Shown here in pieces: positions 41,276-53,000 of a stretch of 64,000 nt of DNA (position 1 is the first letter of the stretch; every line of letters starts with the position of its first letter). This DNA is from Tubulanus polymorphus (lineage: Eukaryota; Nemertea; Palaeonemertea; Tubulaniformes; Tubulanidae). Position numbers and translations under genes: made by a program. The DNA is taken from NCBI RefSeq assembly GCF_964204645.1, contig NC_134032.1:14688275-14752274 (forward strand), written 5' to 3'. The notes beneath the pieces were generated by a model. The model saw only the letters and a program-made list of their open reading frames with translations. It was not told the origin of the DNA and did no database searches.

Positions 41276-42975
41276 CAGCTGTTAACAGATTGGCCGATTA
41301 TGAATATTTAAGATTAAACTCATGAATATTCAAACAGACCTCATAAATATTGAAATGAACCTCATGAATATTTACAGATATCTAAGATGATACAGATGAA
41401 CGGTTCGTAATTTTTTAACGAATCGGACGATCACACGTTGAAACACGCTCTCTCTCCTAAAGGCGGATATTTACAGTCGGACTGCGACGAACAGTTGATA
41501 ATTTCCCTCGAATTCTCACAACCTGTTAAACTACATTCGTTAAAGATGTACGCCCCAGACGGTAAGAGACTCCAGCGTCCCTACGACTCCTTGATTCCTT
41601 TAAACAGGGTCCCCATGTCTCCTTGATTCCTTCAAAACTCCTTTTAAACTGAAAAAGCTGTTAAAAGGTGCTTGAAACTCCTTCAATTTTGAGAAATAGG
41701 CAATTAAAAATTTTTGTAGTTGTACATGCAGACTATGCCTAAATCTGTAAAGTTGGGACCAGGAGTTTTCAATACCCAATCACTGGGTAGGCCAGATACT
41801 GAATTAGAAGCCAAGTTAAGGTAGTGCTGAGGATAATAAAACTTGCTTACAAAACACTGAATTAATGGTTTACTCGGATAAACAGTACCCATTTATGTCT
41901 TTTATGTCTATTTACGTAATTGGGATTTGAAAGTGATGCAGACACTTCCTCACAATTTGAAAGTTTCAGCCTTAAAACTCCTTACATTCAAACTCAAATT
42001 ATTCAACTGAATTTTTCAGACGGAACTGCAGCAAAAACAATTAAACTTTTCGCGAATCAACGGCAAACTTTAGACTTCAACTTGGCAGAGAGTATGGAGG
42101 CAATTCAGAAAACACGGTAAGTTTTAAACATTTGCCCCCTCCCCCAATCTCTCACTCTGAGTCTCCCCATCTCTCTCCATCTTCCTGAGTCTCTTTCATC
42201 TTGTTTCTTTTTGATTTTTCAGATTGACCCCGGACGATGTAAAAGAAGGACTTTAATACCGCTACGATACGTCAAATTCAAAAATGTTTCCAGTGTTTCG
42301 GCGTTCCAGCGTTTCGGTAACAATGAAAATCATTTCATATTTCAACAGTTAAAACAGTTACAGTTTGAATCCGGAAAAAAAACTGAAAAATTACAGCAGT
42401 TTGGAAAAAAAAGCTGCCAAATTCAATGAATTTCTATTAGTCTTATTTAGTCGACTATTGGATGTTAAAGATGGATCTCTAAGATTCTTTTAAAGATTGA
42501 CTCTAGAAAAGGCTGATTTCAACATGATTTGGTTTTTCACCTGAAGCACAAACTACTTGTCGTTAATTCAGAGATTTTTGGAAACATTGAGTTTTATTCG
42601 AGTTAATTGTCTACGCATTATGTTTACTTTCCAGATATTCGTATATGATAATCAAGGAGGTAATGAGACGACCGTTATTAACTATTTAGGATTTATCGGT
42701 TCACCTGTGATGGCTACGAACATGTCCGATTTCAAACGAGTAAGTTTCAAATGGCGACGAAGGCACCCGTCGTAAGATTGTTATTTTCGTCGCCCGGTGT
42801 AGATTGATTTTAAGATTGTTAATTTCAAGATCATTTCAAAAGATGATATTTTCGTTAACGGGTGAAGATTATATTTTCGTCGACCAGCGTAGATCAATTT
42901 TAAGATGTTATTTTCAAGATGATTTCGTCAGATGTTATTTCCATTGGTGAAGATCTTTATTTTCGCATAATTTAG

Positions 42976-43185
42976 ATAAATGACGCTGACGATGCCAACG
43001 GTGGATGTGGTTGCTGCGGCAACGCAAATGATGATAACAATGATGATGATGATGATGATGATGATTATTTAACCGAGGAAGAAGAGCCTGAATTTATTAA
43101 AACGCGTTTTCAAATGATTTTAATGAGGTTTAATGTTGAATTTAGACAACCGAGTTTCTTAGGTCATTATTTCTCCCTGCCCTAG
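42976..43185 (+). other. Candidate alternative last exon with Asp/Glu-rich tail
   Basis: After a TTTAG acceptor, a 70-codon frame in phase with TXNL1-like exon 7 (ending at 42739) reads INDADDANGGCGCCG, an Asp run, YLTEEEEPEF and ends at TAG 43183-43185. It may be an alternative terminal exon or chance; the Asp run is a (GAT)n microsatellite. Confidence 0.3.
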
Positions 43186-43880
43186 TAGAGTTTATACACA
43201 AATTTCCAAAAGGGTTGATTTATGAGGATATTTGGTGGATGTTAGGCTCCCCCTTCCTTCTCCATTCAGATTAGATATTTTTGAAATTTACATTTTTCTA
43301 ATGGACACTTACGTTTTGTAAAATATGGTGATTGTTTATTTCACGTATGTTTAGATATTTCAGTCACAGATTTAATCCGAATTTCAACCTGAATTGAGAC
43401 TATGAATTCTGAGATATTTTCACCATCTGTAGAACTCTGTTTACAGTGGAACCTCGTTTACACAATTTATCATTTATTACAAAACTAGAATTTCATTCCA
43501 GATAAGACAATATCAATTATTTCCATACTTGATATAACGAATTATAACTAATGGATTTTCTGTTGCCCTGAAGTTCGTTGCAACGAGGTTCCACTGTATA
43601 ATTTTCTAAATTCAAAAAATGTTTTACAGACTTTTCGACATCAATAATTAACCGCTAAGAAGTACTTTCTTTTTATTATTTCAGGTGGCGGGAAAGAAAG
43701 GCGAGAGTCATCATTGATGGCAAGGGTCAATGTCGAAGTACATTATTTCACCAAGAAACAAAGATTAGGAACTTAGGAAGGGATTAATTTCACCAGAGAA
43801 TTGTGACCACATTACAACAGCGAGCGTATGAATTTGCACGAGGCAAAATCGAAAATTACCACTTTTATTGCATTGTGATT

Positions 43881-43886
43881 AATAAA
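43881..43886 (+). terminator. Candidate polyadenylation signal of the TXNL1-like locus
   Basis: AATAAA about 165 bp after the stop codon of the last TXNL1-like exon, in an AT-rich context. Confidence 0.45.
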
Positions 43887-44084
43887 CTCAATATTATTAT
43901 TATCATTTACTGAATGGTTTTTCTTTTGAGTTTATTTTTCGTCTATCAGAGGACCGGCATCAATGATGACTAATCATGACTTTTCTGACTTATCACAACT
44001 AGTATCCTCATGGACAGACTGTCGACCCTGTTCGCATGATTTGATATCGCCATACTCTTTGACCAAAATAAAAAATGGGATAAG

Positions 44085-44435
44085 TACGGAAGCCCCTAGG
44101 TGACATATGAGATAATTTTTTTCATAATTTCGACTTATTAAGTCGAATTTCGACATAATAAGTCGAATTTCGTGTTAATTAAGTCGAATTTCGACTTAAT
44201 AAGTCGAATTTCGTGTTAATTAAGTCGAAATTCGACATGAAAATAAAACTCAAAATTCGACTTAATTAACACGAAATTCGACTTATTATGTCGAAATTCG
44301 ACTTAATAAGTCGAATTTCGACATAATAAGTCGAATTTCGACATAATAAGTCGAATTTCGTGTTAATTAAGTCGAAATTGTGAAAAAATTTTCTCGTATG
44401 TCACCTAGGGGCTTCCGTACCTAGGGGCTTCCGTA
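44085..44435. mobile_element. MITE, TACGGAAGCCCCTAGGTGACATA family
   Basis: Left end TACGGAAGCCCCTAGGTGAC, right end the inverse (GTCACCTAGGGGCTTCCGTA), with CCTAGGGGCTTCCGTA repeated once more. The interior is a chain of AAGTCGAATTTCGACTTAAT palindromes in both orientations. Confidence 0.85.
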
Positions 44436-45247
44436 GATAAGAGTAGGTTGGAACAAGAAACGAAATTCTAATATGGACTTTCCTAAATTAACATGACGAT
44501 GTACGGCGTTCGATTCAGTATCAAAATTAAAGAAAACAATTTGTTTTTTTTTTAAATTATGAGTGGTAATTAGCATGAAGTTTTTGGCAGAATTTCAGAG
44601 GATCGGTGCTCGTAATTAAAAAAGCCTATCTCCCCTCAAATTGAATCAAGGAGTTTTCATGAAAATTGACGGGATTCTGTGATAACAGCATGAATGATGA
44701 TTAATCATGAATACATGGTATTAATACCATTAATTAGTGGGTTTTCCCCAATGACTCAAATAGACCGCTTTCCTCGTGCGTGGTGTGAGTTAGTTATCTC
44801 GGGGTGCATGAACTGTCCGTGACTAATAAACCAATTTCATTAGTAAATGTTTACGCGGTTTCTATGATATGAAGACCTGTGTTGGTGTGCATCTTTAACT
44901 GAAGTGTTATCGGTCGGTATAATCTATAAATTATTCTATAATTTAAGAAAAAAAACAGGCGGCGGGTTTATAAACTGATAAATTCGGAAGTAGCTATTTT
45001 GGGAATCAAGTAATTTATTTCTTGGCCTTATTAAAGTTCCTCCACTATATTATTCGGCTGACTACTGGCGCGTATTCGACCCGGCAGTGGAACCTTTCAT
45101 AATGTAAAACCATTCAACAATAGAGACACAATTGCGGTTTTTCAGATTTGTTGATATCATTTATACGCGCTATTGAATACGTCACCGACTGACCACGGTG
45201 AGCACAGGCATAGGCCTCATTCACCTCTGCACACTCACACTGTGAAC

Positions 45248-45325
45248 ATGCTACCGTGGATTCTCCTCCTGGCGATTTTCGCTGCGCTCCCGCTCGTGCT
45301 CCTGTTCCTGCTTCCTGAGGAACGA
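45248..45325 (+). other. Possible membrane-anchor exon
   Basis: A frame from ATG 45248 encodes MLPWILLLAIFAALPLVLLF then LLPEE, a clear transmembrane segment. PW followed by an aliphatic run with a central ALP resembles the C-terminal anchor of calnexin-type proteins. Together with the acidic segment at 46283-46375 it could be the end of such a gene or pseudogene. No lectin-domain exons are found nearby and no clean donor follows, so this is weak. Confidence 0.25.
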
Positions 45326-45462
45326 CGTCTTTATGTTTTGTGTATTACTGTGTGTCTCTGTGCTGTCCTGTACTGTTCTGTGTTTATTAATCCGTTCTTT
45401 TTTGCAGGTTCTAACCCGTTTTATTTTTCAGGGCCGATTTCTCTGTCGAATTTCATCGTTTG

Positions 45463-45655
45463 CTGGAACAAAACTAATGTCCGAAAGCGTCAGCTCTCCT
45501 TCGCCGGTCATGTGTCGAGGATGTCAGACAAAGAGTCGGTCAGGAAATTCTGCCCTCTACACGCCCTCATACGGAACACGAAAACTAGGATGACGAGGCC
45601 TCACTGCCCCCACCTATCTACAAAGTGTGCTGAGTGATGTCAATGACGGGCATAT
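45463..45655 (+). mobile_element. LINE reverse-transcriptase C-terminal remnant
   Basis: The frame reads RKRQLSFAGHVSRMSDKESV ... and matches the conserved C-terminal RRLxxxGHVxRM segment of LINE-type reverse transcriptases. It is truncated on both sides. A second, inverted relative is at 46050-46250. Confidence 0.6.
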
Positions 45656-45699
45656 CTGCGGGATTGCGCGGGATACAAGTGGAGCGGTTATACTGGATT

Positions 45700-45975
45700 G
45701 TCACGCTACTAGCATTCATTGTGTCCTTGTGACCACCCGGATGAGGGATGATTCTACTGTCACGCTCTTTGTTTCTGGTATTCTGAGTCGGCTGAGGGAT
45801 GATTCTACTGTCACGCTCTTTGATTTCTAGTTTCAGTGCTAGTTTTCATTGTGTCCTTGTGATAACCTCGGTCAGTGGATGAAGTCTCTCGTCGGCTTGT
45901 GAGTGCTAGTTTCATTGTGTCCTTGTGATAACCTCGGTCAGTGGATGAAGTCTCTTGTCACGCTTTTGGGTGCTA
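45700..45975. repeat. Short diverged tandem repeat
   Basis: Two to three copies each of GGGATGATTCTACTGTCACG and TTTCATTGTGTCCTTGTGAT plus AACCTCGGTCAGTGGATGAA, lying between the two RT remnants. Confidence 0.75.
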
Positions 45976-46049
45976 GTTGAGATCCTGAATCTCAACCCGG
46001 TCAAGCTGGTTGTACTGCACTATTTGTGTTTCGTGCAATTTTACAGGTG

Positions 46050-46250
46050 TGTCAGTTACTGACGTCGCCCAGTACATCCTGCAGTTAGATGGGGAATGTG
46101 AGGCGTCGTCATCCTGGTTTTCGCGTTCTGTGTGAGGGCGTGTAGAGGGCAGTATATTCCTGGCTGGCTTTTTGTCTGGTGTTCTGGGCATGTGACCGGC
46201 GACGGAGAGCTGTAAAGCTTTCGAACATTAGTTTTGTTCCGTACCAGGTT
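46050..46250 (-). mobile_element. Inverted copy of the LINE reverse-transcriptase remnant
   Basis: On the minus strand the DNA (GGAACAAAACTAATGTTCGA ... CTGCCCTCTACACGCCCTCA) is homologous to 45463-45655. Its GHMPRTPDKKPARN-like reading corresponds to GHVSRMSDKESVRK. Both are broken. Confidence 0.6.
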
Positions 46251-46282
46251 TTCATCGCTCTTCTCTTTTTTTTTAATTTCAG

Positions 46283-46375
46283 GACTCCCAAGATGAAGAA
46301 GAAGATGCTGAAGGTGACTACAACGAAGAGGATGCCGAAAAAAAGAACACTGAATTCAGCAATATTGAAAGTTAA
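46283..46375 (+). other. Candidate terminal exon coding an acidic tail
   Basis: After a TTTAATTTCAG acceptor, 30 codons read DSQDEEEDAEGDYNEEDAEK then KNTEFSNIES and stop. A GTTAAG donor overlaps the stop, and a downstream acceptor (TCATTTCAG, before 46456) begins with GTTAA, so splicing keeps the stop. This is typical of the tail of a cytosolic or ER acidic protein. The upstream gene is not identified. Confidence 0.35.
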
Positions 46376-46789
46376 GTTGATACACATGTAAATTACGATG
46401 AGTGATACGAAAAGGATTGTGTAACTACAGAATATTGTTCTTTTACTCATTTCAGGTTAATCCGGAAAGGCCCATCTAAAATCTGCCCACCAGAAGTGCC
46501 CACAAAAGACTCCACCTTGAAGGACCACCAAAGACCTGCCGCAACCGAACCTGGCAGTCTTGACCTCATCCTGCATGGCAACAGGAATGCATACATACAT
46601 AAAGCTAAGTTGATTCTTCATATCTGGGGTAGAATGCATAGGCACTGGTGAGGATAGAGACACTGGTCTAGCTCACCATCTCCGCACTACTTTATTGAAG
46701 CTCTGTGGCCGGTAGTAAATTGAAATGAAGCAAGGCAATGATTGCTTGAATATTTAAAATATTAGACGAAATGATTGAGTGAGGTCCCT

Positions 46790-49700
46790 TAAATATTCTT
46801 TGGTCTGATAATTAAAATGTAGATTGGTCAGTTATTGATTAAAAGATTTTGTAAGTATGTACAATTAAGGTAAATTCAATATCTTATGTGACATTTGAAA
46901 TTTTTCGAATGTACCGTAGATATTTCAGGCCTCATATGACTATTGTTTAACTGACAATCAAGATATAGATAAGACAATTTACTAATTAACTAATTGCTTA
47001 GATATAAGCAATCATTCAATATCTTATAATGTTTGATGAAAAATTCTTCTGGTGTAGATATTTTAGGGCCCCATATACATTAAGGCTGGCTTTACGTATA
47101 AAGATATATATCAATTAAACTTTATCGTCAGTTAATAGATTTTTTTACAAATAATATTGATACATATGTCATTTATATGTCATTTATAAACATTCAGGCA
47201 CTTAACAGTATATATTATATGCTGCTTTACCCATTACATTAATGAATTTCTGGGGGAAAGATGTATAAAATAGTGTCTAAGGCTGTATCAAGATTTTGTG
47301 TAATATATATGGGGAAAACTATAACTCAATTATGTCCCAGCACTTTGACAAATCTAGAATAAAACAAAGCTTTAATTGGTTCAAATCATTCCCGAAAGCC
47401 ATACTCTGTGCCTTGTTTTGCGCTATGATTATTGTTTAACTGACAATTATCATATATAGCTAGGAAAAATTGCTCATTAACCAATGGCTTAGATCCACAA
47501 TTAAGATGGATTCAATATTTCTAAGATCAAAAACTATTTATCCGGTATACAGGTCCATAATATAAATGTCGTAAAACTGAAAATTTAAATATAGCTGATA
47601 TATGTATGAGCACATCTGAATCAGTCTCATCCACTGATCAGTATTTCCATCTCCAACTGCAGTGCTTATGACAACTGGTCATTTTCTTCACCAAATTGCC
47701 AAAATTTACCTAAACCTAACTGATTCATCTAAAAGCCATACTGTGTGTCAAGTTACGCATAATAGATATTGTTTAACTGACAATTAGAATCAAAGGTCAA
47801 TTACTCATTAATGTATTACTATAAGATATCTACGATTAGGGTAAATTCAATAAGTGAAATTGTTTTTAATTCAGGTCCATGGACATTTAAAATGTAGCTG
47901 ATACATGTGTATCTGAGCACATTTATTTATCTGTATCTAAGTGAACCTATTGTGTCTTCATACAGCTGAATTAGTTTTGATACATATTGCCAAAATCATT
48001 TCACGCAGATTTACTTCCGATCGAAGGGAGATAAGACAAATCTGTACGTGCACAAATACATTCCTGAATTTGGAAGGGAGAATATTTCAATTTCACTGTG
48101 TATGTCAGATTGAGAGCCTTATTCTGACAGGATATCCTAAACTTAGGTCTTATTCCTCTTGCTAATAGCTCTCGTTTACTAACCCCTCTCCTTCAAACTA
48201 TTTTCTAGCATCATGACTCGCACCGCACCAGGGAGGTCCGGTCATAACAAGGTCTTTCGGTCCTTATACACAGTGTACTACTATAAAAGGGAAATAAAGA
48301 TTATATAGCAATTCGGCTTTGAGGGAATTTCTAATTTACCACTTAAATGTGCTTTTATCTTAATTTCTGATGAATTCACCACATCTGAAATTCTACTCGT
48401 GTAGATTTTCAGGCTCCATGTTCAACTGACTATTAAAATGTAGCTAGTATGATTACTAATTAACGGATCGCTTAGATATCTAGAAGATTAATTGAAATTA
48501 ATTCAATGTAATGAATATAAGTGAAAAGTACTTTAAAAATAGTGCAGTGAATGAGACGACTGTATCGTGCAATGTCACCTGCGTAACTGGGCGACATGTG
48601 TGTGGGATCTGTTGAATCAGTTAGGTTTTGGGGAATTCTGTATTCGTCAAACTAGATATCAAAAGCTCTGATGCAAAATAAACATTTTGAAATAGTGATC
48701 AATCGAAACCAGATCTGAAATTCTTGTCGAGTAGAAATATCAAGCCCCGTATAAAATTGTCAGAGGCAATTTTAATTATAGCTAGGAAATTAATTGAGTG
48801 ATAGGTATCTAAGATGAAAATTAATTCAGCATCTTCATATAAGGAAAAAGTGCTCAAATCTAAACCGTAGGGGTTGATAAGAAAACTGTATAATCTAATG
48901 GGTTGATATCTTAAGAAAACAGGGTGTGTTCAGGCTCTGTCTCTTAGACGTAGGATTTATTGAATCTTTTAAGCTTTGCAGAATTCTGGATTTGTCAAGG
49001 CGTTGGAATGATTCAAGGTTTCTTAAATCTGTAGATCCATGTTGACCAGGATCAGTGTGGTCAATGCTGGCAGCGCACAGTTATATTATCATTATTACAA
49101 GATATATATTAGGAGCAATATTTAGAATTACTGGAATGGATTAAAATAACATTCACTGGGCACAGATGTCACCATCAGTGGGTAGAAAACATATCTCTTA
49201 AAATTTATTAATTGACGATGAAGTTAATTTGATAATACGAACATGGTTTAGCTGACAATCGAAATGTATATAGGGAAACAGTACAAAAACAATTTGATAA
49301 GATTTATTATGCATTACTAAATTTGTTGTAACTCTGGTTTTCCTAGAGATGACTAAAGCATCTTTAGTCGAATTGTTTTTAAACTATAATAATCAACCGT
49401 TGCTTAGATATCTAGAATATAGATGAATTACGATATGAGTTGAATTTCAAATAGATGTTGTTTAATAATTGACTATTATCAAAATCTACTTACCGGTCCA
49501 CATAACTGATCTTATATATATATATATATATATATATGAATTGACACGTTAATTATGATCAGTGATATTCGAAAGGATTTTCTGCTCACAAGATTCTGCT
49601 CTTTTTTTCAGCTATACGAATAATCAACTAGTCTTCAAATGTACAGAATGATCTTCAACCTTGTAATATAGATATTCCAAATCTCGATGTATTAAAATAG

Positions 49701-49990
49701 GCAGTCAACTTAATTGACCCCAATCAGTCGCTTACCGGTTCAGACTGGTTGGAAGATTAATTGAATGAAACGGAACCCAATTTCCCAATTATGTGCTCGT
49801 ATTTAAAGAAAAAGAAATTTATGTGAAATCGACCGCCGATCACACAACTATATCTGTACTTCGACTTCCGATTTTGAAAAAAACTTAAAACTACAAAAAA
49901 AATTTAAAATTAGACAAAATTACGACCTTGTAAACTTTCGGACTATTTAGACGAAAATAAGAGCAAAGAAATGTAAATTAGACAACCAAC
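46790..49990. repeat. Decayed long-period repeat field
   Basis: Phrases such as GTTTAACTGACAAT (about 46950, 47435, 47768; degenerate at 48425 and 49245), GCTTAGATATCTAGA and CAGG(C/T)CC(C/A)TAT recur at 330-650-bp spacing with heavy divergence. There is also a (TA)n tract at 49517-49538. No open frame of note. It runs directly into the sharp 238-bp array. Confidence 0.5.
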
Positions 49991-50004
49991 TTAGGAGACC
50001 TCAC

Positions 50005-53000
50005 CGATAATGAACCCGGCAATCACAAAAGGTAACTTAATATATTTGGAATTATTGCAATAAATTCTGAATGAAATATTTTGTCATTACAGGATATCTA
50101 TTTTTGATCATTGCAGCTAAATTTCAACTATGAGAAAAAACCCAGCTCGAGAACAACTACTCGCCCAAAATCGACCAACTTGAACAGCGCACAGATGAAG
50201 CCAACAGAATCGAACTCATTAACGCACAAACTTTAGATGATCCACACCGATAACGAACCCAGCTATCATAAAAGGTAACTTGATATACATGAAATTATTA
50301 CGATTAATTCTTATTGAAATATTTGGTCATTACAGAATATCTTCTTTTAATCATTGCAGCTAAATTTCAACTATAAGAAGAAACCCAGCTTGAGATCAAC
50401 TACTCGTCCAAAATCGACCAACTTGAACAGCGCACGAGGCCAACAGAATCTAACTCATTAACCAACCAACTAATAAGATAATTGCCGATAACAAAACCAG
50501 CAATCATAAAAGGTATCTTGATATACATGAAATTATTACTATTAATTCTTATTGAAATATTTGGTCATTACAGGATATCTTCTTTTAATTATTGCAGCTA
50601 CATTTCAACTACGCGAAAAAACCCAGTTTGAGAACAACTACTCGTCAAAAATCAACCAACTTGAACAGCGCACAGCCAACTAGGATCGAACTCATTAACC
50701 AATCAACTAATAAGATAATCGCCAATAATGAAACTAGCAATCATAAAAGGTAACTTGATATACATGAAATTATTACGATTAATTCTTATTGAAATATTTG
50801 GTCATTACAGGATATCTTCTTTTAATTATTGCAGCTACATTTCAACTACGCGAAAAAACCCAGTTTGAGAACAACTACTCGTCAAAAATCAACCAACTTG
50901 AACAGCGCACAGCCAACTAGGATCGAACTCATTAACCAATCAACTATTAAGATAATCGCCAATAATGAAACTAGCAATCATAAAAGGTAACTTGATATAC
51001 ATGAAATTATTACGATTAATTCTTATTGAAATATTTGGTCATTACAGGATATCTTCTTTTAATTATTGCAGCTAAATTTCAACTATGCGAAAAAACCCAG
51101 CTTGCGATCAACTGCTCGTCCAAAATCGACCAACTTGAACAGCGCACGAGGCCAACAGAATCTAACTCATTAACCAACCAACTAATAAGATAATTGCCGA
51201 TAACAAAACCAGTAATCATAAAAGGTATCTTGATATACATGAAATTATTACTATTAATTCTTATTGAAATATTTGGTCATTACAGGATATCTTCTTTTAA
51301 TCGTTGCAGCTAAATTTCAACTATAAGAAGAAACCCAGTTTGAGATCAACTGCTCGTCAAAAATCGACCAAGTTGAACAGCGCACGAGGCCAACAGAATC
51401 GAACTTATTAACCCACCAACTTTAGATGATCCACACCGATAAAAAACCAAGCAATCATAAAAGGTAACTTGATATACATGAAATTATTACGATTAATTCT
51501 TATTGAAATATTTGGTCATTACAGGATATCTTCTTTTAATTATTGCAGCTACATTTCAACTACGCGAAAAAACCCAGTTTGAGAACAACTACTCGTCAAA
51601 AATCAACCAACCTGAACAGCGCACAGCCAACTAGGATCGAACTCATTAACCAATCAACTAATGAGATAATCGCCAATAATGAAACCAGCAATCATAAAAG
51701 GTAACTTGATATACATGAAATTATTACGATTAATTCTTATTGAAATATTTGGTCATTACAGGATATCTTCTTTTAATCATTGCAGCTAAATTTCAACTAT
51801 GCGAAAAAACCCAGTTTGAGAACAACTACTCGTCAAAAATCAACCAACTTGAACAGCGCACGAGGCCAACAGAATCAAACTCATTAACCAATCAACTAAT
51901 AAGATAATCGCCAATAATGAAACCAGCAATCATAAAAGGTAACTTGATGTACATGAAATTATAACGATTAATTATTATTGAAATATTTGGTCATTACAGG
52001 ATATCTTCTTTTAATCATTGCAGCTAAATTTCAAATATAAGAAGAAACCCAGCTTGAGAACAACTACTCATCCAAAATCGACCAACTTGAACACCGCACG
52101 AGGCCTACAGAATCGAACTCATTAACCCACCAACTTAAGATGATCCACACCGATAACGAACCAAGCAATCATAAAAGGTAACTTGAAATACATGAAATTG
52201 TTACGATAAATTCTTATTGAAATATTTGGTCATTAAAGAATATCTTCTTTTAATCATTGCAGCTAAATTTCAACTATGCGAAAAAACCCAGCTTGAAATC
52301 AACTGCTAGTCAAAAATCGACCAATTTGAACAGCGCACAGCCAACTAGGATCGAACTCATTAACCAATCAACTAATGAGATAATCGCCAATAATGAAACC
52401 AGCAATCATAAAAGGTAACTTGATATACATGAAATTATTACGATTAATTCTTATTGAAATATTTTGTCATTACAGGATATCTTCTTTTAATCGTTGCAGC
52501 TAAATTTCAACTATAAGAAGAAACCCAGTTTGAGATCAACTGCTCGTCAAAAATCGACCAAGTTGAACAGCGCACGAGGCCAACAGAATCGAACTTATTA
52601 ACCCACCAACTTTAGATGATCCACACCGATAAAAAACCAAGCAATCATAAAAGGTAACTTGATATACATGAAATTATTACGATTAATTCTTATTGAAATA
52701 TTTGGTCATTACAGGATATCTTCTTTTAATTATTGCAGCTACATTTCAACTACGCGAAAAAACCCAGTTTGAGAACAACTACTCGTCAAAAATCAACCAA
52801 CCTGAACAGCGCACAGCCAACTAGGATCGAACTCATTAACCAATCAACTAATGAGATAATCGCCAATAATGAAACCAGCAATCATAAAAGGTAACTTGAT
52901 ATACATGAAATTATTACTATTAATTCTTATTGAAATATTTGGTCATTACAGGATATCTTCTTTTAATCATTGCAGCTAAATTTCAACTATGCGAAAAAAC

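Larger units (their letters stand above)
39990..43717 (+). pseudogene. TXNL1: TXNL1-like (thioredoxin plus PITH) locus with several frame-breaking lesions
   Basis: Exons by homology: 39990-40090, 40304-40363, 40455-40593, 41396-41561, 42020-42116, 42223-42316, 42635-42739, 43685-43717. The thioredoxin part reads LVVVDFFATW/CGPCHQIAPV across the first junction (WCGPC active site intact). Family members are cytosolic thioredoxins whose PITH domain binds the proteasome. PITH pieces are clear: LQSDCDEQLIISLEFSQPVK, LDFNLAES, LRYVKFKNVSSV, GSPVMATNMSDFKR, VAGKKGESHH. Lesions: TAA at 40338 where about 15-20 codons before KVDVDKLT are missing; a frame jump after KYKVKVER with TGATGA; a stop after MNGS at 41408; a one-base slip giving TAA after KEGL at 42254. 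Splice sites are otherwise normal. It could be a decaying gene or a badly assembled functional one. Confidence 0.75.
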
